The translations under genes and the position numbers were made by a program. The notes under the pieces were generated by a model. It searched no databases, was not told the DNA's origin, and saw only the letters and a list, made by a program, of their open reading frames with translations. 37,679 nucleotides of DNA from assembly GCA_018675685.1 (NCBI GenBank), contig JABGXP010000020.1:1-37679 (forward strand), given 5' to 3'. Below, piece after piece: positions 6,952 through 15,875 of this stretch (positions within the stretch are counted from its first letter, which is position 1; the number at the start of each line of letters is the position of its first letter). The DNA comes from a bacterium. GTDB taxonomy: Bacteria > Patescibacteriota > Minisyncoccia > Moranbacterales > DUUL01.

Positions 6952-8832
6952 ATGTGTGGAATTAATGGGATTGTAAAATTAGACAAGAACAAGGTCTCTG
7001 AAAAGGAGATTAGCTTAATGAATAAGGAAATCCAATATCGTGGTCCTGATGATCAAGGAATTTTTACTCATGAGGGTGTTGGGTTTGGTCACGTTAGATT
7101 GTCTATTATCGATCTTTCTTCGAAGGGGCACCAGCCAATGGAATATGCACATCAGAATCGAAAGATAGAAATAGTTTTTAATGGGGAAATTTATAATTTT
7201 CAGAAAATTAAAGGAGAACTTCAGGGAAAGGGGTATGTGTTTAATTCAACTTCCGACACAGAGGTTTTGGGGGCTGCGTATCTTGAATTTGGTTTTGACT
7301 GTGTAAAAAAGTTTAATGGTATGTTCGCATTTGTCATCTATGATAGGCGAAAAAACATTCTTTTTGGTGCACGTGACCGTTTTGGAAAGAAGCCCTTGAA
7401 ATATTATTTAGATAAAGACAAGTTCATTTTTTCAAGTGAGTTAAAGGCAATTTTAACACAAGGAGTGAAAAGGGAAGTTGATTTTGAAGCAATTAATGAT
7501 TATCTAACTTTGCAATACGTCCCAGCTCCAAGAACTGGGTTCAGGAATATTTTCAAACTTCCCCATGCTAGTTATTTTACACTGGATTTGTCTAGTAGAA
7601 AGATGGAGATTAAGAAATATTGGAATCTAGATTATTCAAAGAAATTAAAACTTCCAGAAAGTGAATTGATTGAAAAAATTGAAGAAAAATTTGAGGAAAG
7701 TGTGAAAAGAAGGATGATTGCAGATGTTGAAATTGGTGCATTTTTGAGTGGCGGAGTAGACTCAAGTGCAATTGTTGCATTTGCTTCAAAATTTAAAAAA
7801 CAACTCAAAACTTTCACGATTAAATTCAATGAGAAGGATTTTGATGAGAGTGAATTTGCAAAAAAGGTTGCAAAAAGATACGGGACAGATCACCGAGAGT
7901 TTTTGGTGGAGCCTGCTGACATGAAATCAATTATCAAGAAATTGATTCGACAGTATGAAGAGCCTTATGCCGATAGCTCTCAATTGCCAACATATATTTT
8001 AGCGCAAAAGACCTCCGCATTCGTTACAGTGGCACTAAATGGTGATGGAGGCGATGAAAACTTTGGTGGCTATGATAAATATGAAAAACATTTAGCAATT
8101 CCATTTTTGAAGATGATGCCCTGTAAAAAAGTGCTAGCTGCTAAATTGTTTCAAATTTCCAAACAAAAAGAATCTTTTTTATTATATAAAATTGCTTTAT
8201 TTGTAGAATTACTAGATGAAGCACCAGTAAGACAACATTTTAATTTTACTCATTATTTTGATATTTTTTATAAAAATGATTTCTATAAAAATGAATATCA
8301 AAAAAGATTTGAAAAAATTCAATATGATTCTTTTGATAAATTCAAAAAGGAAGGAGAATTCAAAGGACTTGATCAAATTTTGTATTTGGATTTCAACACC
8401 TATGTCCCAGATGACTTGATGGTAAAAGTAGACATTGCGACGATGGCTAATGGATTGGAAAGTAGGAGTCCAATCTTGGATTATGAATTTGTGGAGCTAT
8501 GTGCTCAAATAAGAATAAATCAAAAAATAGATATTTTTGGAAGAAGGAAGAAGATTTTCAAGAAAATGCTAGAAAAATATCTAGATAAAGATATTTTATA
8601 TCGAAAGAAAAAAGGATTTTCTGTTCCAATTAAATATTGGTTTAGAAATGAATTAAAAGATGAACTAGAAGAGGCAATTTTTGATAAAAAGGGTTTGGTG
8701 CTGAAAATGATGAAAGAAGAGAAAATAAAAGAGTTGTTTGATAGCCATCAAAATGGACAGAATCATTCCAAGAAACTTTGGTCATTGATGTCACTTAATT
8801 TGTGGCATAGGGAGTATTTCTTAAACAAATAA
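6952..8832 (+). CDS. asnB: Asparagine synthase (glutamine-hydrolysing)-like amidotransferase
   Basis: 626 residues, the usual length for the family. The N-terminal class II glutaminase domain begins MCGINGI, so Cys2 becomes the N-terminal nucleophile after Met removal; it includes RGPDDQG and FNGEIYNF. The C-terminal ATP-pyrophosphatase domain has the P-loop LSGGVDSSAIV at about 264-274 and NGDGGDENFGGYDKYE at about 363-378. Family reaction: ammonia from glutamine amidates an AMP-activated carboxylate, classically aspartate. Homologues in polysaccharide clusters may instead amidate sugar uronates or other glycan substituents; its position directly after a GT4 gene with zero spacing favours that reading without proving it. 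Confidence 0.9.
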   Translation: MCGINGIVKLDKNKVSEKEISLMNKEIQYRGPDDQGIFTHEGVGFGHVRLSIIDLSSKGHQPMEYAHQNRKIEIVFNGEIYNFQKIKGELQGKGYVFNSTSDTEVLGAAYLEFGFDCVKKFNGMFAFVIYDRRKNILFGARDRFGKKPLKYYLDKDKFIFSSELKAILTQGVKREVDFEAINDYLTLQYVPAPRTGFRNIFKLPHASYFTLDLSSRKMEIKKYWNLDYSKKLKLPESELIEKIEEKFEESVKRRMIADVEIGAFLSGGVDSSAIVAFASKFKKQLKTFTIKFNEKDFDESEFAKKVAKRYGTDHREFLVEPADMKSIIKKLIRQYEEPYADSSQLPTYILAQKTSAFVTVALNGDGGDENFGGYDKYEKHLAIPFLKMMPCKKVLAAKLFQISKQKESFLLYKIALFVELLDEAPVRQHFNFTHYFDIFYKNDFYKNEYQKRFEKIQYDSFDKFKKEGEFKGLDQILYLDFNTYVPDDLMVKVDIATMANGLESRSPILDYEFVELCAQIRINQKIDIFGRRKKIFKKMLEKYLDKDILYRKKKGFSVPIKYWFRNELKDELEEAIFDKKGLVLKMMKEEKIKELFDSHQNGQNHSKKLWSLMSLNLWHREYFLNK

Positions 8833-8838
8833 ATTGCT

Positions 8839-9669
8839 ATGAGAAAAAAAGAACCGTTTGTTTCAGTTTTGATATGCTGTTATAATGCAGAAAAGTTCAT
8901 TGCTCAGACCCTAAAGTCAATTTTAGATCAAAATTATCGTAACATGGAAGTTCTAATTCTGGATAATAGTTCAGATGATGATACATTGAAGATACTAAGG
9001 TCAAACAAAAGATCTAATGAGAAGAGGCAAATAAGAATATTTCATTCTGATAAAAATCTTGGTCCTTACAAGGGATTGAATTTTTTATTAGATAAAACAG
9101 AAGGCGATTATATTTCGATTGCAGATCATGACGATATCTATCATCCAGATAAAATAAAGAAGCAAATTAATTTTTTATTAAAAAATAAAAAATATGTCGG
9201 TTGTGGAACCTGTGCTTATAAATATTTTGAGAAAAACAAAAATTTCAAGTATGTGAAGGTTTCATCGAAAGGCTTCTTTTCTCTGCATCCCTCTTTGATT
9301 TTTAAGAAAAGTAAGGGACTAAAATATGAAACCAATGTTAGGTATAAAACAGATACTTTTTTTATGAGATATATTTTGTGTAAAGATAAACGTTTACTCT
9401 TTAATATTCAAGAACCTTTGTATTTGATTAGGGTCAGGGAGGACGGCAATAATCTTAGCTCCTCATGGAATAGGAATCTATCCTTTTCTGATATTATGAA
9501 CTATTATGATTTCGCAAAAGATAAAAATACCTTACTTAAATATTTGTTTAAAAAAATATTTAAGTATAATTTTATTATTAAAATTTTGGATAGTTTCGGC
9601 AGAAAAAATTTAGGTTATTTTGAAAAAGATAGATTTTTGGTGAAATACGTAAAGTATCTAAAAAATTAA
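8839..9669 (+). CDS. Glycosyltransferase family 2 (GT-A fold)
   Basis: 276 residues. The N-terminal GT2 signature is VSVLICCYNAEKFIAQTLKS, followed by EVLILDNSSDDDT and the metal-binding D-x-D at Asp96-Asp98 (ADHDDIY). The C-terminal part is basic and aromatic (KYLFKKIFKYNF) and could lie on the membrane. It starts 6 nt after the asparagine synthase-like gene without a clear ribosome-binding site, so co-translation in the same operon is likely. Typical function is transfer of a nucleotide-activated sugar to a growing glycan; donor unknown. The region from here to about 10.8 kb is visibly more A+T rich than its neighbours, common in glycan clusters. Confidence 0.85.
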   Translation: MRKKEPFVSVLICCYNAEKFIAQTLKSILDQNYRNMEVLILDNSSDDDTLKILRSNKRSNEKRQIRIFHSDKNLGPYKGLNFLLDKTEGDYISIADHDDIYHPDKIKKQINFLLKNKKYVGCGTCAYKYFEKNKNFKYVKVSSKGFFSLHPSLIFKKSKGLKYETNVRYKTDTFFMRYILCKDKRLLFNIQEPLYLIRVREDGNNLSSSWNRNLSFSDIMNYYDFAKDKNTLLKYLFKKIFKYNFIIKILDSFGRKNLGYFEKDRFLVKYVKYLKN

Positions 9670-9692
9670 ATAATAAGACTAAAAAGCATTAA

Positions 9693-9765
9693 GTTGTTCA
9701 ATCGAGGAGAACAACCAATGAAGTCTCAGAAGAAGAAGTGTGATTTTTTTGCGATAATTCTGTGA
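9693..9765 (+). other. Possible 15-codon leader ORF with strong RBS inside an inverted repeat
   Basis: Between the two GT2 genes, ATG at 9718 opens a 15-codon frame (MKSQKKKCDFFAIIL) ending in TGA at 9763. GAGGAG lies 8 nt upstream. That ribosome-binding site lies in the loop and arm of the inverted repeat GTTGTTC (9693-9699) / GAACAAC (9709-9715). It could be a leader peptide, a remnant, or chance. Confidence 0.3.
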
Positions 9766-9787
9766 GGATATTAAAAGTGAATAATTT

Positions 9788-10783
9788 ATGAATAACAAAA
9801 AAAATCTGCCCTTGGTGAGTATAGTAATGTTGAATTATAACGGGTTGCAGTACCTGAAGAGAACTATCAAACCATTGTTAAATTTGGATTATCCCAATTG
9901 TGAATTTATTGTTGTTGATAATGGTTCTGCTGATCATAGTTTGGCTTTTATCAAAAAATTTAAAAAAATAAAATTAGTAAATAGTCCTAAAAAAAGAGAA
10001 AAAAACTTTGCATGTAATTATGGGATTGAAAAATCAAAAGGGGAGTACATTCTTTTGTGCGACAATGATCTTTTGATCAGAGATAGTTATCTGATAAATG
10101 ACTTAATTGAATATTCCAATAAGCTTGATAGTTGTGGTTCGATTAGTGCTGCCTTTTTTAACGAAGGGGAAATTTCCACAAAGGGATATGGAGGTTTTTT
10201 AGGTTATTATTTTACGAGAGAAACGAAAAGAGTTAAGAGAGATAAACTAGTTAAATTTGATAAACAATTGATAGGGTATCCCTCAGGGATAGGAATTTTT
10301 TTAAAGAGAAGCACCTGGGATATGACTGGCGGTTTTGATGATAGCCTGAAATTTGGAGGAGATGATAATGATTTGGGAATTAAATTGTGGTTATTGGGGT
10401 ACAAGAATTATCTATATTCTAAAACATCGCAAATGCACATAGGTATGGCAGAAAGAAGAGATAATAAGAAATATTCTTTAAAATGGAAGGAAATGTTCTA
10501 TGCTCATTTGTATACTATATTCAAAAACTATAGGTTAAAAAATTTGATTCCTACATTTTTTTTATATTCCGTCTTTGGTTTCGTGAAATCTATAAAGCAA
10601 TCATTGCTTAGACTTAACATAGGACCTCTCTTGGCTTTTTTTCGTGGCTATTATTTGTTCTTAAAAAACTTGCCGCATGCAATCAAGAAAAGAAAAGAAA
10701 TGCAATCCAAGAGAGTTGTAAAAGATGATATATTCTTAAAGATCAAACCTTCTAAGTTGTTTGTAGATGAGAAGAATAATTGA
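9788..10783 (+). CDS. Glycosyltransferase family 2, rhamnosyltransferase-like
   Basis: 331 residues. GT2 motifs: LVSIVMLNYNGLQYLKRTIK at about 9-28, FIVVDNGSADHS at about 40-51, the D-x-D at Asp92-Asp94 (LLCDNDLL), and a later WDMTGGFDDSLKFGGDDNDL block with the conserved GGFDD and acidic catalytic segment. The overall pattern resembles the dTDP-rhamnose or galactofuranose transferase type, but donor specificity is not readable. The C-terminal third is hydrophobic and basic, suggesting membrane association. No Shine-Dalgarno is evident; the preceding 118-nt gap contains a small leader-like ORF. Confidence 0.85.
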   Translation: MNNKKNLPLVSIVMLNYNGLQYLKRTIKPLLNLDYPNCEFIVVDNGSADHSLAFIKKFKKIKLVNSPKKREKNFACNYGIEKSKGEYILLCDNDLLIRDSYLINDLIEYSNKLDSCGSISAAFFNEGEISTKGYGGFLGYYFTRETKRVKRDKLVKFDKQLIGYPSGIGIFLKRSTWDMTGGFDDSLKFGGDDNDLGIKLWLLGYKNYLYSKTSQMHIGMAERRDNKKYSLKWKEMFYAHLYTIFKNYRLKNLIPTFFLYSVFGFVKSIKQSLLRLNIGPLLAFFRGYYLFLKNLPHAIKKRKEMQSKRVVKDDIFLKIKPSKLFVDEKNN

Positions 10784-10919
10784 GAAAAAACATAATCAAT
10801 GCATGAAAGTAATTCATTTTTTTAAATATAATTTCCGCATAATTCACAGGAAAAGAGAAGTATTGCACAGAATACATTTTTGAGAGAGTAAAACCTAAGA
10901 TAATTAATTTTTGATAAAG

Positions 10920-12188
10920 ATGACCATTAGTAGATATTACTTCAGACACAAAACGTTCATTTGTAACTTCGCTTGGCAAGTATTGCAAGTATTTGGGAAG
11001 CAAGGCATGACATTTTTAATTTTTTTTCTAAGCGCAAAACTTCTTTCGCCATATGATTTTGGTGTCTACAGTTATATCTTGGGAGTGGTTTATCTATTTG
11101 TAGTTTTTAGCGATTTTGGAATATCTTCTGCAACATCTAAATATGTTACAGAGTATAACTTACTGGACAAAAAAAAGCTGGAGAAGGTATTATTCAATGC
11201 AATATTGGTGATAATGGTACTTGGAGTTATAACTTTCGGTACCTTAATGTATTTTAAGAAATATCTCCTAGTGGAAGTGTCTGACTATACATTATGTGTT
11301 CTCCCATTGTTATTTTTGATACCATTAACATCTCTTTATGACGGTGTATACAGAGGACTAAAGCAATTCAAGAAATTATCTTTGATTACAACAATGGTTG
11401 GACTTTGTTGTTTAGCACCAATCTTTTTGTTAATAGAAAATTTTTCCCTTTTCGGAGCGTTGATTTCTCAGGTTTTATTTTATATGGTTCTTATGATTGC
11501 TCTTATCGCTGGCTATAGAAATGTTAAGATAAAATATGATTTTCAATTAATAAAGACACTTCTATCGTACTCGTTGCTAATCGGTGTGGCCAATGTTGGA
11601 TATTTTCTTTATACGAAAATTGATATTATTATCTTAGGAAATTATGGATTCATTACTGAGATTGGACACTATGAAATAATCAATAAAATATTTGCTATAC
11701 TTATTATGCCTGCTATGATAATGGCTACAGTTGTCGCACCAAACACAACAGAACGCTTTGTTTTGAATAAAAGAAAGAACATCAGTAAGAAAATATTCAA
11801 AGAATCGCTCATCCTTTTCATTGTAGGGCTTGGAATCGCTACTCTAGTATATTGTTTCCACCAGTTATTTTTCAGGATATTCTTAATAGAGTATGATGCA
11901 CTTCTGATGTCACAAATATTAATACCTCTTTTATTCTTAATTCCAATTAGGTATTTTTCGTCCTATATTAACATTGGATATATCACTCCGAGTGGTTTTG
12001 TGAAAATATTAACTGTCACAACGCTGTTTTATGGTGTTCTAAATGCCGTCCTAGATCTTGTCCTTATAGAAAAGTATGGTTTTATAGGTGTGATTTATGC
12101 GACACTCATTTCACAAGCATTGTTGATAATGACTACACTCACAATGTTTATAATAAGTATTAGTAAGAAAAATGAAAAAAGAAAATAA
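10920..12188 (+). CDS. Polysaccharide flippase, Wzx/RfbX-like (MOP superfamily)
   Basis: 422 residues from the ATG at 10920; a TTG three codons earlier (10911) would give 425. There are about 12 hydrophobic segments spread over the whole length. The N-terminal part (GKQGMTFLIFFLSAKLLSP then YDFGVYSYILG) matches the Wzx-type oligosaccharide translocase pattern. Proposed role: flipping the lipid-linked oligosaccharide made by the neighbouring glycosyltransferases across the cytoplasmic membrane. It is preceded by a 127-nt gap containing TATAAT at about 10829 but no convincing -35 box. Its 3' end overlaps the methyltransferase gene by 17 nt. Confidence 0.85.
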   Translation: MTISRYYFRHKTFICNFAWQVLQVFGKQGMTFLIFFLSAKLLSPYDFGVYSYILGVVYLFVVFSDFGISSATSKYVTEYNLLDKKKLEKVLFNAILVIMVLGVITFGTLMYFKKYLLVEVSDYTLCVLPLLFLIPLTSLYDGVYRGLKQFKKLSLITTMVGLCCLAPIFLLIENFSLFGALISQVLFYMVLMIALIAGYRNVKIKYDFQLIKTLLSYSLLIGVANVGYFLYTKIDIIILGNYGFITEIGHYEIINKIFAILIMPAMIMATVVAPNTTERFVLNKRKNISKKIFKESLILFIVGLGIATLVYCFHQLFFRIFLIEYDALLMSQILIPLLFLIPIRYFSSYINIGYITPSGFVKILTVTTLFYGVLNAVLDLVLIEKYGFIGVIYATLISQALLIMTTLTMFIISISKKNEKRK

Positions 12189-12975
12189 CTCAAATATGAA
12201 GTATAGTGATTCGCATAAGGGTGAAAATTATGGATTAAATTATGATACGATTCTGTATGATAAATCGTCATATGATAGTGTGATTTGGAGAATCGAAGAA
12301 GTAATTCTAAATAAGATCCTAAGGAAATTCGATAGAAGTCAGAAAGTATTAGATTTTGCATGTGGAACAGGCAGGGTTTCTGAGTTTATAGAAAAACTTG
12401 GATTTAAGAATGTATGTGGGTTTGATGTGTCAAGCGAAATGCTAGAGAAGGCAAAGACTAAGTTATCTAACGTAAAATTGGTCAATATCGATATAAACAG
12501 CGAGAATGTTGATTCATACAAAAGTAAGTTCAAAGTAATCACAGCCTTCCGTTTCTTCCTGAATGCGGACAACGAACTTAAAAGAAAAACATTCAAACAA
12601 CTTAGTTGTTTTTTGGCTGATGATGGCGTCCTAGTATTTAATATCCATGGGAATAGTAAGAGCCTAAGATTCTTCTATGTGATGTTGTTTAATATGAAAA
12701 AGAGATTGGTGAAGCTTTTGTTTAACAAAAGTGAAAATATATTCTCCTATAAAAAACAAACGTCTGTTAGTGAAATTAAGAAGTATTTAGAGGCAAGTAA
12801 CTTAGAAATCATTGAAATAATTAGTTACTCATTTCTAACAAAGGCACTATTCATGATTATTCCAAGAAAGTTGTTTTTGTTTCTAGAAAATAAACTCGTC
12901 TCAAGAAGTAGATTAAACGGAACACATCTTATTTTTATAGTTAGAAAAAATGACAAAAAAGGACCAATTCATTAA
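12172..12975 (+). CDS. SAM-dependent class I methyltransferase
   Basis: 267 residues from ATG at 12172; an ATG at 12196 (MKYSDSHKG), after the previous stop, is an alternative. SAM-binding motif I is KVLDFACGTGRVSEF at about 58-72, followed by CGFDVSSEML (motif II-like) at about 82-91. The C-terminal half is basic with a hydrophobic stretch (FMIIPRKLFLFLENKL), suggesting membrane proximity. In this cluster it probably methylates a sugar or a lipid-linked glycan, perhaps as chain terminator; this is inferred from context. It overlaps the flippase gene at its start and the kinase-like gene at its end (26 nt), indicating tight translational coupling. Confidence 0.8.
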   Translation: MKKENNSNMKYSDSHKGENYGLNYDTILYDKSSYDSVIWRIEEVILNKILRKFDRSQKVLDFACGTGRVSEFIEKLGFKNVCGFDVSSEMLEKAKTKLSNVKLVNIDINSENVDSYKSKFKVITAFRFFLNADNELKRKTFKQLSCFLADDGVLVFNIHGNSKSLRFFYVMLFNMKKRLVKLLFNKSENIFSYKKQTSVSEIKKYLEASNLEIIEIISYSFLTKALFMIIPRKLFLFLENKLVSRSRLNGTHLIFIVRKNDKKGPIH

Positions 12976-13837
12976 AAAGAACAATAAGTATATCAGGAAT
13001 GACCTAGAGTCAGCGTTGTTATATTATGACTTCATCTTTTCGGGAGTTAAGATGTTTAAACTTTTTGATTCTCAGTTTTCAAGAATCTTGACTCATAAAG
13101 TGCTGAGAATTGCTCTAAAAGCTATCTTTTTGTTTAGAGTCAATTATTTTATCTTCACTTCTGTGAGACTTGAGGGAGACTTTATAATAAAAATCAATGG
13201 TAATGGCCAGTGGCCGAGTGAAGTAACAGTTTTCAATAGCGATGGCAAGCTATATGTCAAAAAAAAGGTGGCAAAAAGAAGTATTTTTTTAAAGGAAGAG
13301 TCTTTTTATGAAACGTATAAAGATGTAAATTCTCAAATTAGGCTACCAAAATATAATTTTGAATCAAATAGATGCAATATCGTGACAGAGTTTGTTCGAG
13401 GTAAGAGTTTGGATCGTATGTTAAATGAAGGAGTTTTTTCTTTTCAGGATTCAATGAAGATTTTTGAATCTATATTGAATGACTTGAATGCTATGTATGG
13501 ACCAAGAAACCCTGAGCGATTGATTCACGGAGACCTTAGTACGTTAAATATTTTAATTAACAAAGATCATGATTCTAAAAAACCGTCTTTTTTCCTAATA
13601 GATTATAGTGATTGTTTCTTGTCGGTCCGTGAGTATGATGCCTATGTTTTACTAAAAAGTTTTCTTTGCAATTTTCAAAAAATTAAAAGAGATGACTTTA
13701 TTGTTGGCTCTGAATACAAAGATCTCTTCTTGAGTAAACTTGGCATTCGTAATGATGAATTAGAAAGAGTGGAAAAGATTTTTTTTGGGATATTAAAAAA
13801 GAAACATCCCAAAACGTATAGACATCTTAGGATTTAA
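12950..13837 (+). CDS. Kinase-fold phosphotransferase (APH/lipopolysaccharide-kinase-like)
   Basis: 295 residues. A catalytic-loop motif His193-Gly-Asp195 with Asn200 (HGDLSTLNILI) and a metal-binding Asp218 (FFLIDYSD) mark a protein-kinase-like phosphotransferase of the aminoglycoside kinase, choline kinase or WaaP/RIO type. Candidate N-lobe lysines are in LYVKKKVAKRS, and IVTEFVRGKSLD looks like the hinge. In a glycan cluster after a methyltransferase it plausibly phosphorylates a sugar or a terminal glycan residue; methyl-phosphate chain capping is a known theme, but that is inference. It overlaps the upstream gene by 26 nt and ends 1 nt from a convergent gene with no intervening terminator. 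Confidence 0.7.
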   Translation: MTKKDQFIKKNNKYIRNDLESALLYYDFIFSGVKMFKLFDSQFSRILTHKVLRIALKAIFLFRVNYFIFTSVRLEGDFIIKINGNGQWPSEVTVFNSDGKLYVKKKVAKRSIFLKEESFYETYKDVNSQIRLPKYNFESNRCNIVTEFVRGKSLDRMLNEGVFSFQDSMKIFESILNDLNAMYGPRNPERLIHGDLSTLNILINKDHDSKKPSFFLIDYSDCFLSVREYDAYVLLKSFLCNFQKIKRDDFIVGSEYKDLFLSKLGIRNDELERVEKIFFGILKKKHPKTYRHLRI

Positions 13838-13838
13838 G

Positions 13839-15866
13839 CTAGTTAACTTCATACAGAACAAGGATGGGAGCCGACTTCCCAAAAGACTCTTTTGTTCTTA
13901 TTTTTTCCAAAGCCTCTCTTTCAGTGGCATCGAAGGTAGACAGATAATCTTTCTCTGAAAGGGTGATACAAAAACCTTCAGATAAGGAGGATTTTAGTTT
14001 TTCTAAGTTCATTATAGTAGGTATTTTTTTATAGACGGTTTTATAGATACCATCACTGTCTAAGAAAAATCTCCGATCTTTTTCTAGCAGGTCGGAATTT
14101 AAATAAACAGAGTAATCAATATCTATGTTATAAAAGCTTAATACAAATGGGTTTTCTAGAAAAGCTATGTTTTTAGTTTCCTCACAGTGTATTTTGAGGG
14201 AATTTGATATTTTTGAGTATTCGGTATAAGTTATTTCTGTGGGAATGGCAGGTTCTTCTAAAAATGTGGCGGGGTAGTTTTTGTAAATATTAAACAAAGC
14301 AAGCACTAAAAAGATAAAAGTGTAAGTCTTTTTGTTATATATTAACAATAAATACGTTAGGGAGATTATTGAGATTAGGTAGAAAAGAGGGAGAAAGTAG
14401 ATTATAACCCTGGTCATTTGCAGGTCTAATGATAAATTATAGTGAATTGTGAACAGGGATATAGCAGTTAAAATAAGGATTAAAATTTCTTTTCTGATTT
14501 TGAAAAAAAGCAAAACAAATGAAGAACTGAATAAAATAAAAAAGAAGGGATTAAGATTTAGAAATAGATTGTTGTATTTAAAGTCATTGCCCGATGTATA
14601 TTTAAATGTTCCATAGAGTAAACTTTGAATTAAAGAGAATACATCTAAATAAATAAAGACAGGGGGAATGAATAAGACTATTAACAATAAGATTAATATT
14701 TTTTTCTTCAAAAATATCCTATAGAAATTTAATAAACAGCGCTTCCTTTTTTGCATCAGAAAGACATAGGCCGTTAAAGATATAGAGGGAAGTATGACAA
14801 AATTTTTCCCAGCGTCTTTACTGAAAAAATAAAGAACAGATATTACTAATATCATTATGCTGGTGATAAAAGTTGTGCTTTGGTTATCCCTTAGTCTTTT
14901 TAGTGATGATAAAAACAATACCAATATAAAGATAAAACAAAACTCATAAAAGACATATATTCTGATATAGAAATGGTTAAATATAAACCATGGTATGGTG
15001 GTATAAATAAGTAACATGAGCATGGTTGAAAATTTTGGTAAAAAGATCTTTTTGCAAATGTGATACACCAGAAGAGTGTTCAATGTTCCAAGTAGGATTG
15101 GAAATAGCTTAGCAACAAAAAGGTTTTTCCCAAAAAGAAACAATAGAGCACCAACTAAAACAGAAACATGAGATCCTCTTGTATAACTCTCCCCCTGGAG
15201 TTTCTTGTAGAATTCACCATTCTCAAAAAACTCGATGCCAGAGAAAATATGGTTGTATTCGTCTATGTAGCTGCCCTCATAGACTAAGGGCATCATAATC
15301 TTTATTGAGACAGAAAATATAATAATTGCATAGATAAGTATCTTTATTTTTCCTTGCTTGATCGAGTAAGTATTTTTAAGCTCTTGTTTTTTCTCGAAAA
15401 ACTCAATCAGTTTTCGGTTCTTTATCATAACAGTCATGCACGCTATTATGGTTGTTGAAAACAAGACATTCTTTAAGAAGATGTTTTGAATGTCTGAAAA
15501 GATAGACACGAAAATTAAAAGGAAAATAAATGAGTTTTTCAAAAATACAATTCTAGAGGGATCTTTCCCCTCCATTTTTGCGAGTCCCAATTCTATATCA
15601 GAAATAATGTTTTTGGGTCCAACAGCTACTAGATAATGGATAAGTGGGATTGCTAATAAAAAATAGGGCTTAATTAAAAGAATGTGCCCTCGCAAATCTA
15701 TCCATGTAAAAACTAGAAATAAACCCGATGAAATCCAAAAAGTATCTCTAAACAATATCTCCCCCCTGGTCCCTGGTTTCTTTATTATTTTTTCAATAAA
15801 AATACCCCAGGTTTTTGTACCGAGTCTTTTAAATTCTTGAGTTTTTTTCTTTAGATCAAATTTCAT
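13839..15866 (-). CDS. Polytopic GT-C glycosyltransferase (PMT/ArnT/GT39-like)
   Basis: 675 residues with roughly a dozen hydrophobic segments. The first extracytoplasmic loop after the second cluster of helices carries the acidic pair typical of GT-C enzymes (YIDEYNHIFSGIEFFENG, at about 190-205), and the downstream KLFPILLGTLNTLLVYHI block resembles the PMT/ArnT second helix region. A C-terminal soluble part of about 150 residues follows the last helix. Such enzymes use polyprenyl-phosphate sugars to glycosylate lipids, glycans or proteins outside the membrane. It is second in a minus-strand pair, 9 nt behind the single-span unknown gene, and convergent with the glycan cluster (1-nt gap between stop codons). 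Confidence 0.7.
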   Translation of the reverse strand: MKFDLKKKTQEFKRLGTKTWGIFIEKIIKKPGTRGEILFRDTFWISSGLFLVFTWIDLRGHILLIKPYFLLAIPLIHYLVAVGPKNIISDIELGLAKMEGKDPSRIVFLKNSFIFLLIFVSIFSDIQNIFLKNVLFSTTIIACMTVMIKNRKLIEFFEKKQELKNTYSIKQGKIKILIYAIIIFSVSIKIMMPLVYEGSYIDEYNHIFSGIEFFENGEFYKKLQGESYTRGSHVSVLVGALLFLFGKNLFVAKLFPILLGTLNTLLVYHICKKIFLPKFSTMLMLLIYTTIPWFIFNHFYIRIYVFYEFCFIFILVLFLSSLKRLRDNQSTTFITSIMILVISVLYFFSKDAGKNFVILPSISLTAYVFLMQKRKRCLLNFYRIFLKKKILILLLIVLFIPPVFIYLDVFSLIQSLLYGTFKYTSGNDFKYNNLFLNLNPFFFILFSSSFVLLFFKIRKEILILILTAISLFTIHYNLSLDLQMTRVIIYFLPLFYLISIISLTYLLLIYNKKTYTFIFLVLALFNIYKNYPATFLEEPAIPTEITYTEYSKISNSLKIHCEETKNIAFLENPFVLSFYNIDIDYSVYLNSDLLEKDRRFFLDSDGIYKTVYKKIPTIMNLEKLKSSLSEGFCITLSEKDYLSTFDATEREALEKIRTKESFGKSAPILVLYEVN

Positions 15867-15875
15867 TTTTTAATT

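Noticed and set aside
10829-10834. TATAAT before the flippase as a promoter
   Set aside because: No acceptable -35 box at 16-18 nt; isolated TATAAT is common in such AT-rich sequence.
12095-12361. Minus-strand frames across the glycan cluster and other genes
   Set aside because: They are antisense or out-of-frame shadows of clearly coding genes, lacking start signals and family features.
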